Both the position numbers and the translations under genes were made by a program. DNA of 64,000 bases, from the NCBI GenBank assembly GCA_012932865.1, contig SAXG01000005.1, positions 806,001 through 870,000 on the forward strand. The letters run 5' to 3'. Below the pieces are notes generated by a model. The model saw only the letters and a program-made list of their open reading frames with translations. It had not been told where the DNA came from and ran no database searches. This DNA is from Amylostereum areolatum (lineage: Eukaryota; Basidiomycota; Agaricomycetes; Russulales; Stereaceae). Shown here one piece after another: positions 18,901 through 28,532 of the stretch. Within the stretch, counting starts at the first letter, position 1. Every line of letters begins with the position of its first letter.

Positions 18901-20032
18901 CACCCCATGTACAACGAAGATCACCAGCGATGGCACGGCCGACATTCTCTTCGATAAGGTATACCGACACTATGGCTTAGCAGACAAGATCATCTCGGAT
19001 CGTGGACCCCAATTTGCTGGACAGGTGATGCGTACACTCAACGAGAAGCTCGGGATCAAGTCCGCCCTCAGCACAGCGTATCACCCACAGACAGACGGCC
19101 AAACCGAACGCGAGAACCAGAACCTCGAGCAGTTCCTGCGAGTATTCTGCAACTACCGTCAAGACGACTGGGTGAAGTGGTTGCCCTTCTTCGAGTTTTC
19201 TCACAACTCTCGCACCCATGCAGCTACTGGAAAGGCTCCCTTTGAAGTCCTCTACGGCTTCCTCCCCAAGATGTACCCATCCGTAAACCCGTCCTCAAAG
19301 GTCCCTGCAGTTGAAGAACGCCTCCGTCAACTTGAAGAAGTCCGACAAGAGATCAAAGCCAGCCTTGCCCTCGCATCTGACTTAATGAAGCACTACAATG
19401 GTGACACGATCAGCAAATCGACACTGTTCGCCGTTGGAGACAAGGTCTGGCTCGAAGGCAAAAACCTGAAGATGACGAGGCCGAAAGCTAAGCTTGCTGC
19501 CAAACGATTTGGACCCTTCGAGATCGTTGACGTCATTAGCCCAGTGAACTACCGCCTGAAGCTGCCGAAGACGTGGAGAATCCACCCAGTCTTCCATGCT
19601 TCGCTGCTCACCGCATACAAGGAGACAACGGCACATGGTCCAAACTATGAACAACCGCCGCCTGACCTCGTTGATGACAAAGAAGAATATGACGTTGAAG
19701 ACATCATCGACTCGAAGCCGACCCGCAACAAGAAAGGCATACAATACCTCATCAAGTGGGTAGGCTATCCTGACTCCGAGAATACCTGGCTCCCTCGCTC
19801 CTCGCTCTCAAAAGTCACCGACATGATCGACGCCTTCCACAAACGCCATCCAAACGCGCCCCGCCCTGTGTGTTCCCTCGGCATCTCCTTTGACGATTTT
19901 CTCGCATCTACCCTTGCAGATGACATCGCGCTCCAGGCGAAAGCGCATCTTAAAGGGGGGGTAATGTCACGGATCGCTCCATTTCTCTCTTCGTTTGCAG
20001 ACCTCGTACACGCGACGTGTCACGGCACATGA
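15945..20032 (+). CDS. pol: A1 Pol: protease, RT, RNase H, integrase, chromodomain
   Basis: Open in the -1 frame relative to gag; the frame is already open from 15473 inside gag. Protease LLDSGAEG at about 16165; reverse transcriptase with PVQDYRELNKGTVKNEYPLP and active site YMDD at about 17494; RNase H VEVDASDFATGG at about 17935. Integrase has an H..H and GCATCQSTK zinc site (about 18610-18740) and catalytic D (STDFIVELP), D (IISDRGPQF) and E (DGQTERENQ). Last comes a chromodomain, VEDIIDSKPTRNKKGIQYLI to ENTWLPRSSL (about 19690-19820). The frame does not stop before the LTR: it passes through the polypurine tract (LKGGVMS) and ends inside the 3' LTR at 20032. No internal stop or frameshift, unlike A2 and A3. 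Confidence 0.95.
19952..19961 (+). other. A1 polypurine tract
   Basis: AAAGGGGGGG ends 3 nt before the 3' LTR. It primes plus-strand synthesis and is also translated as part of Pol. Confidence 0.8.
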
Positions 20033-20387
20033 CTTTCCCTTGCATCACATGCTTCAACGACGTCATTGCCCGGACTTCCGAGCGGGGTTCCGCATCCTTA
20101 TCTATGACATCACTGCTCCGGACCTTCGTCCTCTGCCCCATGACTCCTTTCCTATTGTTCCCCCTGCTCGCACCACTATCGCATCGCATCGCACCATCGT
20201 TCCCACTTGTATATAAGGACAGCGTTTCTCTTCTCTTTTCCCTAGACTGTCCATCTCGTCATACGGTACTGTAGCGCACGTTGCACTACCCTAGACCCCG
20301 GCACTCTCAAATCTATTGTTTCTTCTCGCTCCTCCCATCGTCGCGACTTAGGCGGTTTCATCGGTCTCATAAACTGCGTTTCTGACA
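19965..20387 (+). repeat. A1 3' LTR (variant 2)
   Basis: 423 bp. Variant-2 bases (AGACCCCGGCACTC, AACTGCGTTTCTGACA) match the LTR at 28103-28525 apart from about two C/T differences. By sequence and by its flanking ACGTT it belongs with the A2 5' LTR. Confidence 0.95.
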
Positions 20388-20392
20388 ACGTT
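20388..20392 (+). repeat. Target-site duplication ACGTT (partner at 28526-28530)
   Basis: ACGTT follows the 3' LTR of A1. The minus strand next to the A2 5' LTR (28526-28530) also reads ACGTT. These five bases are part of a splice donor, GTACGTT, in the ancestral DUF6589 gene. Confidence 0.9.
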
Positions 20393-20437
20393 CTTATTTT
20401 TTGAACTATGTTTTTCACGCTTACACTTGGCGGATAG

Positions 20438-21215
20438 GACTACTACAAAGCTCATGGTAGCGGCGCATCATGGGAATGGCTCGGGACCATCGCTCCTTGC
20501 GTGGAGATCTTGCGCAAGCTCGCTACCCAGGTCCATGGCACCCTCGGCTCCAAGCAGGGCAACATTCATGCCGATGCTGATCTCACGGAAGACATTGATG
20601 AACTCATGGGCAGCCTTGCACACCACCGGGTTTATGTGGTGGAACATGGCCGCCATTTCGAAGCCAATGACCCCACCACCGCCGTCGACGTCATCACAGC
20701 AGGTTACAACAAACTTACATACGGTGCCCCTTCGCCTCTTCAGCAGTTCAACGACGCCTTTGCGATTCTCCAGCAGCGTCGAAGAATTCACCCGCTCGTC
20801 GGTGCCAGTACCAGTGAGCACGCTACAGCTCTGCCCACTGTCGATGGTAAGCCGATACATCCTTATCAGCCATGATTACAATGTTCATACATCTACTCGT
20901 ACAGTTGAGATGCGAGATGTGTCATTGGTCCCTGATCCTAACTCCAGCTTTGCCGATGAGTCGACAATGTCATCAGCATCCTCCGACACATCCTCCGACA
21001 CATCCTCCGACACATCGGAAGAAGCGGCGATCGCAGCGGCCATGGACAACATACCCTCACAACCTGATCTTGATCTATTAAGTGGGGAGGATGTGGCATT
21101 GGACATGGATGGAGGGTATTGGCTTGATGAAGATGCTGAGTCTGACATAGAGTTTGACGAAGAGAATAATCCTGACAGTGATATTGACGCTATTTCTTCT
21201 GACAATGATGACTAA
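20438..21215 (+). pseudogene. DUF6589 gene, displaced 3' exons
   Basis: 3' half of a DUF6589-family gene whose 5' half is at 28533-31392 on the opposite strand. Exons are 20438-20846 and 20905-21215. The intron tail before 20438 (20388-20437, ending GGATAG) has lost its donor to the rearrangement. Exon 4 encodes HGSGASWEWLGTIAPCVEI and RKLATQVHGTLGSKQGNI, matching the conserved end of the DUF6589 domain. The last exon adds an acidic tail with a 12-bp tandem repeat (SSDT units) and ends in DNDD. Joined to the 5' exons across the A2 insertion, the coding length is an exact multiple of three (1,158 aa, or 1,138 if the 60-nt in-frame intron is removed). In its present place it lacks a promoter and start. 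Confidence 0.85.
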
Positions 21216-21311
21216 ACAGATATGTACATCACTTGTATCTATTTAGAAGCCGGGAAACGAGGGTAACAAGTGTCGGGAGCCACTTGACGGTGCAGGAGGA
21301 AGCATAGCTTT

Positions 21312-21387
21312 GCGCGCAAAACATGAAATTTCGCTAAGTCGGGATCAGGATTGGCCCCCCGCCAAAACCGCCCCAAGTGTGCCCAGG
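21312..21387 (+). repeat. Candidate terminal inverted repeat, left copy
   Basis: 76 bp containing GAAATTTCGCTAAGTC and GCCCCCCGCCAAAA. It aligns without gaps to 34951-35026 with 12 mismatches (about 84%). As assembled the two are direct repeats. Once the inversion of 20388-21422 is undone they become inverted repeats that flank the DUF6589 and RecQ-like genes. Confidence 0.65.
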
Positions 21388-21417
21388 CTGTATGGAGATT
21401 CCACGGCAGGCCGGCTG

Positions 21418-21422
21418 GAATG
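21418..21422 (-). repeat. Target-site duplication CATTC (partner at 5760-5764)
   Basis: The plus strand reads GAATG, so CATTC on the minus strand follows the 3' LTR here and pairs with the 5' flank of A1. Confidence 0.9.
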
Positions 21423-21845
21423 TGTCAGAAACACAGTTTATGAGGCCGATGGAACCGCCTAAGTCGCGACGATGGGAGGAGCAAGAGAGAACAGATGGAT
21501 TTGAGAGTGTCAGGCCTAGGGTAGTGCAACGTGCGCTACAGTACCGTATGACGAGATGGACAGTCTAGGGAAAAGGGAAGAGAAACGCTGTCCTTATATA
21601 CAAGTGGGAACGATGGTGCGATGCGATGCGATAGTGGTGTGAGCGGGGGGAACAATAGGAAAGGAGTCATGGGGCGGAGGACGAAGGTCCGGAGCAGTGA
21701 TGTCATAGATAAGGATGCGGAACCCCGCTCGGAAGTCCGGGCAATGACATCATTGAAGCATGTGATGCGAAGGAAAGTCATGTGCCGTGACACGTCGCGT
21801 GTACGAGGTCTGCAAACGAAGAGAGAAATGGAGCGATCCGTGACA
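21423..21845 (-). repeat. A2 3' LTR (variant 1)
   Basis: 423 bp. It matches the A1 5' LTR at all but one position seen, and differs from the A2 5' LTR at many. Confidence 0.95.
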
Positions 21846-24800
21846 TTACCCCCCCTTTAAGATGCGCTTTCGCCTGGAGCGCGATGTCATCTGCAAGGGT
21901 AGATGCGAGAAAATCGTCAAAGGAGATGCCGAGGGAACGCACAGGGCGGGGCGCGTTTGGATGGCGTTTGTGGAAGGCGTCGATCATGTCGGTGACTTTT
22001 GAGAGCGAGGAGCGAGGGAGCCAGGTATTCTCGGAGTCAGGATAGCCTACCCACTTGATGAGGTATTGTATGCCTTTCTTGTTGCGGGTCGGCTTCGAGT
22101 CGATGATGTCTTCAACGTCATATTCTTCTTTCGTCATCAACGAGGTCAGGCGGCGGTTGTTCATAGTTTGGACCATGTGCCGTTGTCTCCTTGTATGCGG
22201 TGAGCAGCGAAGCATGGAAGACTGGGTGGATTCTCCACGTCTTCGGCAGCTTCAGGCGGTAGTTCACTGGGCTAATGACGTCAACGATCTCGAAGGGTCC
22301 AAATCGTTTGGCAGCAAGCTTAGCTTTCGGCCTCGTCATCTTCAGGTTTTTGCCTTCGAGCCAGACCTTGTCTCCAACGGCGAACAGTGTCGATTTGCTG
22401 ATCGTGTCACCATTGTAGTGCTTCATTAAGTCAGATGCGAGGGCAAGGCTGGCTTTGATCTCTTGTCGGACTTCTTCAAGTTGACGGAGGCGTTCTTCAA
22501 CTGCAGGGACCTTTGAGGACGGGTTTACGGATGGGTACATCTTGGGGAGGAAGCCGTAGAGGACTTCAAAGGGAGCCTTTCCAGTAGCTGCATGGGTGCG
22601 AGAGTTGTGAGAAAACTCGAAGAAGGGCAACCACTTCACCCAGTCGTCTTGACGGTAGTTGCAGAATACTCGCAGGAACTGCTCGAGGTTCTGGTTCTCG
22701 CGTTCGGTTTGGCCGTCTGTCTGTGGGTGATACGCTGTGCTGAGGGCGGACTTGATCCCGAGCTTCTCGTTGAGTGTACGCATCACCTGTCCAGCAAATT
22801 GGGGTCCACGATCCGAGATGATCTTGTCTGCTAAGCCATAGTGTCGGTATACCTTATCGAAGAGAATGTCGGCCGTGCCATCGCTGGTGATCTTCGTTGT
22901 ACATGGGGTGGTAACCACCATCTTGGTGAGGCGATCGACCACGACATTGACGGCGTTATAGCCTTCGCAGTCAGGGAGTTCGACAATGAAGTCAGTGGAG
23001 ATGACGCCAAATGGTCGATCGGGCACTTCGTTTGGGATCATGTCGACGTGGGGTCGGCTGCTCTGTGTCTTCGTCGACTGGCAGGTTGCGCATCCTGCTA
23101 CAAAGTCGCGGACAAAGACAGACATGCCAGGCCACCAATATTCACGACTCACAAGCTCGTAAGTCTTGAAGCGACCGGGGTGTCCAGCCAGGGGTGATTC
23201 ATGGTACATTTTGACAATGTCGCATCGCAACTCGTCATCCGCAGGGACGTATACCTTTCCTCTAAACAGGACCAGGCCTTCTTCGTAGTTCCACTCTTGA
23301 AGGTTCTTGACGAGTGTACGTGGTCCGTTTCGTAAGATGGCGTCCAGGGCTTGAACGACCTCGATGTCCTTGGTTTTGCAGTCGCGGATACGTCGTCGGA
23401 GTTCGACATCACCGAGGGAGGTTACTGCTCCTGGTCTTGTTGCGCGTACTTGGAAGTACTTGGGGTCAAGCAAGACGCGCTCCTTGTTGTCGTTTTCAAC
23501 ACCATCCTTGTGATCGGGTCGTCGAGACATTGGATCTGGGCGGTGGGAAATTCCTGGTTTATGAACGAGCGAGAAGTCAAATCGAGTGAGGAATAGAGCC
23601 CAACGTGCCTGTCGGCGGCTCAGCTTCTGTGCCGTCTTGAAGTGCTCCAGGTTCTTGTGATCTGTCCAGATTTCGACGGTGTCGGGGGCGCCTTCGAGGT
23701 AGTGGCGCCAGGCTTCAAGCGCACGGATGATCGCAAGCAGCTCCTTGTCGTAGATGTCGTAGTTCCGTTCCGGTTCCGATAGGGCCTTGGACAGATACGC
23801 CACTGGGTGCCAGTGACCGTCGTCGCCTTTCTGCGAGAGTATACCTCCAGTAGCAAAGTCCGAGGCATCGACTTCAACGAGGTAAGGCTTCTTTGGGTCA
23901 GGCATGACCAAGACGGGGGAAGAAGTAAATGCAGCTTTCAGTGCGTCAAACGCAGTTTGGCAGTCCGTCGACCAGTCCCATGTGCAGTCCTTCTTTGTCA
24001 GATCAAATAGGGGCCGTGCAACCTTGGAGAAGTCCTTGATGAAACGTCGGTAGAAGTTGCCAAAGCCGAGGAAGGATTGCACATCTTTGACCGTTCGTGG
24101 TGTCGGCCAGTCCTGAATACCTGCTACCTTGACGGGGTCCATAGCGATCTTGTCGTGCAAGATGATGAGTCCGAGGTATTCGACAGAGTCTTGCTCAAAG
24201 ACGCATTTCTCCGGTTTGAGGAAGAGGTCGTTGTCTTGCAAACGCTGCAGAACCTGCCGCACTATGGCACGGTGTTCGTCCATGGTGCGAGTGAACACCA
24301 AGATGTCGTCCATGTAGATGATGACCTTGCCCGAGTCGATGAGATCCTTGAACAGTTCATTCATCATTGCCTGAAATGTTGCAGGGGAGTTCATAAGCCC
24401 AAAAAACATCACCGTAGGTTCAAAGAGACCGCGATTCGTCTTGAACGCAGCCTTCCACTCGTCGCCTTCCTTGATGCGGACATTGTTGTAGCCCCAGCGA
24501 ACATCCATCTTGGAGAAGATCTTTGCACCTTTGAGGCGGTCGACAATTTCAGAGATCAGTGGCAATGGGTATTCATTCTTGACAGTGCCCTTGTTTAATT
24601 CTCGATAGTCCTGTACGGGACGCAGCTTTCCATCCTTTTTCTTCACAAAGAAGAACGGACTCGCCTGAGGTGACTTCGATGGGCGGATATAGCCCTTCTT
24701 CAGGTGGTCATCGAGGAAGGTGTCGAGTTCGATCTGCTCGGAAGGTGAGAGGGGGTAGATCTTGCACGGTTTGGGTTCAAAGCCGTCTTTCATGTCGATA

Positions 24801-25246
24801 GCATGGTCCCATGGTCGTCGGTCAGGAAGTCGCTCGGAGGTTTTCTTGTCGAATACAGGCGCAAAGTCGCGGTACGGCGGGGGGACTAAGTCTTCAAAGG
24901 TTTGCGGGCGTGCGTTCTCTTTTGAATGCTCTGCAAGCTCCTGCGCTTTTGTAAAGCCCGCGCGGATGGGTATTGCATCTGGATTAGGACCGTCGGTTTC
25001 AGGGAGGATTCCGGCGCGGCGTAGTCCATTGATCTCCCAGTCTCGGAATACCATGGGCCGCTCAGTCGTCGTCTTCAGTGAAGAGTCGTGCGGGTAGAGG
25101 GGAGCGATGGACCGTGCGGACGCGAACACCTTTGACTCTGCGTGCAGGAATAACATAAGTGGGGACTGGGGTCCAGGACACATATGTCGGCTCTGGGAAG
25201 GGATCGTCCATGACGAGAGGTGTCCTCGGGGTTTTACCTGCTTCAA
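21846..25246 (-). pseudogene. pol: A2 pol, RT to chromodomain, frameshifted
   Basis: Same domain order as A1 pol. A T inserted in a run near 22134 shifts the frame just upstream of the chromodomain, which continues in another frame (22215 to 21778, running into the LTR). An A inserted at 25064 separates the protease part from the reverse transcriptase part. All catalytic motifs are still present (YMDD, DD35E). Confidence 0.9.
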
Positions 25247-26129
25247 CCTTACGCTGTGATTGGACCGATGATGGTTTCCGTGGCTTGGTTGCGAGGTTCG
25301 TCACAGGAGGTTTGGACAGAGTACACGAGGGAGGGCAGCGGAGCATGTCAACACGGTCTCGTTTCCAGTCTATGGTGGGATTGTGCTCGTCGAGCCAGTC
25401 TGTTCCAAGGATCATGTCATGATCGCCGATGTCGGTGATGAAGAACTCAGCTTCTTCCTCATGGTACGCCCTTGAATCTTGCGAGTATATCCGGATCCGC
25501 TGGGTCGTTGTGTCGCGTACCCAGCCCATGACGTTCTCGGTGCCATCCACATTACGCACGGGGAACGGGTTTTCTAGTTTTCTTGTGGTGAGCTTCTTGC
25601 GTTCAACGAAGCTTCGGTTCAGGATAATTCCTTCTGCGCCGCTATCAAGCAGCGCGTCTGCGCCGATTTCTCTTTTGGTAACTCGTCCGATCAGCTTGAC
25701 TTTGAGCGTGATCGATGGTGTTTGCCTGTTCTTGGTGACAGTAGACAGATACAAACACGGGGGATACGATTGCTCACAGGTATGCATGGATGATAATACA
25801 GCGAAACGATTCGACGATGATACCAAAAGTCCTTTGCCTCCACCAGACGACGCGACTGGGGGGCGTTTCAAAAATCCTGCGATTCCAGGATGTCCTTCAA
25901 CAGCGCTACTGCCTGCTCCTTGCCTTCCGCGTCCAGATCCTTCAGCTGGCGAGTGATCGCCGCGATGGTTTTGGATGGGTCGGGAGCCGCTTTCGCAGTG
26001 GACGGAGCCGTGTTTGTCGGCAGGGGAGGGGCCTTGGACCCAGTCTCTACTGCGCCCACCCGTCGCGCGCTCGAGTCGCGGTTGGGGCAGTCGCGGGAGA
26101 CGTGACCGGCTTGTCGACACATGAAGCAC
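25062..26129 (-). pseudogene. pol: A2 pol, protease part
   Basis: Protease LLDSGAEGIILNRSF followed by the region up to the 25064 insertion. It overlaps the end of gag in the -1 frame, as in A1. Confidence 0.85.
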
Positions 26130-26894
26130 TTGCCTTCGCGCATCATCTTTGCGCGCTCGTCGTCCGTCAGCTTTGCAGGGCGGGTCGAGGTGTTGGTGAA
26201 GGCGCCGACCCGGCGCGACGAGGAGTCAGTTGGTCGAACCGTTCGAGGTGAGCGCGACAGCCCCCTTGGACTGACTGCTCTTCCTCTCCGGGTTCTCTTC
26301 GAGCCACTGGTGGTTGATGCGGCGGGCGCGATCCTTCCACTCCGCGAGCTTGGTGGGGAACGGGTACGACCGGGCCACCTGCTTGCCGAGGTCACGCTGA
26401 AGTCCCTTCTTGAAAAAGTGGATCAGCGCCTCGTCGTCGTACGCTGACATGGTTGCCAGCATCTCAAACTCGGTGATAAAGTCAGTGACGTCCCGGGTGG
26501 TCATTGCGAGCTCGTTGATCTTACGCTGAGCCTCTATCTTCGGATCGACGGGCACGAAGTCTTTGCCAAACCTCTCGAAGAGCTCTTTGTAGGAGCTATA
26601 GTGGAGTGTTGGGGGCGTGGGGTCGAGGGTGTCGGCGTCTTCCTTCTCGTCTTCGTCGGCGAAGAGTTCCATGCGGCGATGCGTGGCCCAGGCTTTCGCC
26701 GTGTCGTCCTCCATCAGGCTGAGGAGGAGCATCATCTTGGCGTCATCTGTGGCATAAACATCTTTGTTAACGCGCAGGAACATGCGGAGCTCGAGGGAGA
26801 ACCGGAGGGTGTCGCGTCTATCGCCTTTGAATGGCTTTGGCTTGGGGCCGATCTCCCGCTTGGAGACGGCAGGTTTGGATTCGGCGTCGGACAT
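25868..26894 (-). pseudogene. gag: A2 gag, one frameshift
   Basis: As A1 Gag, but an inserted A at 26228 (plus strand) breaks it between the Gag core and the zinc knuckle. The zinc knuckle CFMCRQAGHVSRDC and the T5 slip site before the stop are intact. Confidence 0.9.
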
Positions 26895-27485
26895 CTTGTC
26901 GAAGGGGAGGGGGACGGTGAGGGATTGGGCGAGTTCTTGATCAAGGCGGCGTAGGGTTTCTCGTCGGCGTTCTTCTGCTTCTTCAACTTCGTCCTCAACT
27001 TGTTTTGCGACAAGGAAGTCGGCGGGGGTGAGGAATTGCTGGTTATGATGCCACGACCAGTGATCTTGGACGGGACTGAACGAAGTGGGCTGCCACTCAA
27101 CTACTGATCGTCCTGGGGTTCCGTTCTTGTTCCGTCTATAGGCGTACCACTTCCCGGTTGTGTCGTTGTGGTTGATCCCTTCTGGGACTTCGATTACAGT
27201 ACGTCGACGGGGTGGGGGCGAGTTGGTCGGAGGGGGGTTCAGGAAGCGCTGTAGAACGTCCGCAGCGGTGGCAAAATCTGATTCTTCGACGTAGGGTTGT
27301 TCGTCGCGGTCGTCGAAGTACCAGTCTCGACGTTGCCGGTTTGGTTCGTCGTGCAGCCAACGTACGGATTCCTTAGTCTGCTGCGAGGTGAGGATATAGT
27401 ATTCTTCGGGACAGTAGTCTCGAAAGACGCCTGGGGGAAGGTTCGGGGTGGGGGGACGAGGGGCTGTGGAGGACGTGATGATGGT

Positions 27486-28102
27486 CTAGAAGAAGTCCGC
27501 CGCGATGGGGCGACGGCCGAGGAGTTTCTTGGTGAGGTAGCCGGCTTTTACTGCCTGGCGGATCTTGTGTTCGTGGTGGCGGCGACGAAGGGTCTTACCC
27601 TTGATGGTGGGACGGAGGACTGGTGGCGGGGTGGATTCGGGGGTCCGGCGGTTAAACTGGGAGACAGAGGTGAAACTGGTTTGGAGGATCGGGTTGGGGG
27701 CGTCTTGGATGAGGTATGTGTGGTAGGTGGGGGCGTGGAGGGTGAATTCAAGGCGTTCGAGATCTACGTTGATGCACGTAGTGATCCGGACGTATAGGGC
27801 GAGGACGACAGTACCGTGATCCTTGTGCCACCTCCACTCGAAGATGCGGAAGTTGAGGCCGTGCGCGGTCCAGGGATCTTTCTTGCAGAGGTTCTGTACA
27901 GGGACGAGGCAGTTGACGGTGACGGCGTCGGACCAAGGGTAGGGGAGTGGTGCGTCGTCGCGGGGGGTGATCGGCTTTCCGTTGAACGGGAGGAAGACTG
28001 GTGCGTTCGGGAGGTCCGTGGTGGGAGTTTTTAACGTCGTGGAGACGGCAGAGGTAGATGGAGAGAGGGGTGCGAGGTAGGCGTAGGGGTAGACTGTCCA
28101 GG
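27486..28102 (-). CDS. A2 leader ORF
   Basis: Same sequence as the A1 leader ORF without element B. The frame is open from the 5' LTR through the primer-binding site to the conserved TAG at 27486-27488. No ATG occurs near its start, which suggests that translation, if any, begins inside the LTR-derived part of the RNA or at a non-ATG codon. Confidence 0.5.
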
Positions 28103-28525
28103 TGTCAGAAACGCAGTTTATGAGACCGATGAAACCGCCTAAGTCGCGACGATGGGAGGAGCGAGAAGAAACAATAGATTTGAGAGTGCCGGGGTCTAGG
28201 GTAGTGCAACGTGCGCTACAGTACCGTATGACGAGATGGACAGTCTAGGGAAAAGAGAAGAGAAACGCTGTCCTTATATACAAGTGGGAACGATGGTGCG
28301 ATGCGATGCGATAGTGGTGCGAGCGGGGGGAACAATAGGAAAGGAGTCATGGGGCGGAGGACGAAGGTCCGGAGCAGTGATGTCATAGATAAGGATGCGG
28401 AACCCCGCTCGGAAGTCCGGGCAATGACGTCGTTGAAGCATGTGATGCAAGGGAAAGTCATGTGCCGTGACACGTCGCGTGTACGAGGTCTGCAAACGAA
28501 GAGAGAAATGGAGCGATCCGTGACA
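28103..28525 (-). repeat. A2 5' LTR (variant 2)
   Basis: 423 bp, nearly identical to 19965-20387. Followed on the plus strand by AACGT (28526-28530), that is, ACGTT on the minus strand. Confidence 0.95.
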
Positions 28526-28532
28526 AACGTAC

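Larger units (their letters stand above)
5765..20387 (+). mobile_element. LTR retrotransposon A1 (Ty3/gypsy chromovirus), interrupted by B
   Basis: Full-length element: 5' LTR 5765-6187, primer-binding site 6190-6200, leader ORF, gag, pol with chromodomain, polypurine tract 19952-19961, 3' LTR 19965-20387. Removing element B and its 5-bp duplication leaves 7,100 bp, matching A2 (7,103) and A3 (7,101). It is the only family-A copy whose gag and pol frames are intact, but B separates promoter from genes, so it is probably silent. The two LTRs differ at roughly 15-20 positions, far more than expected for one insertion, because the 3' LTR originally belonged to A2. Confidence 0.95.
21216..21422. 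other. 3' flank of the displaced DUF6589 exons
   Basis: Short untranslated stretch containing one copy of the inverted repeat described separately (21312-21387), ending at the CATTC duplication beside A2. Confidence 0.7.
21423..28525 (-). mobile_element. LTR retrotransposon A2 (inverted relative to A1)
   Basis: 7,103 bp on the minus strand: 5' LTR 28103-28525, 3' LTR 21423-21845. The internal sequence is almost identical to A1; for example both have FIILHDK-type sequence in reverse transcriptase where A3 has ISHDK. A1 and A2 internal regions thus form arms of about 6.2 kb separated by 1.9 kb. Three single-base insertions break the coding frame (about 22134, 25064 and 26228). The element originally inserted into an intron of the DUF6589 gene. 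Confidence 0.95.
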
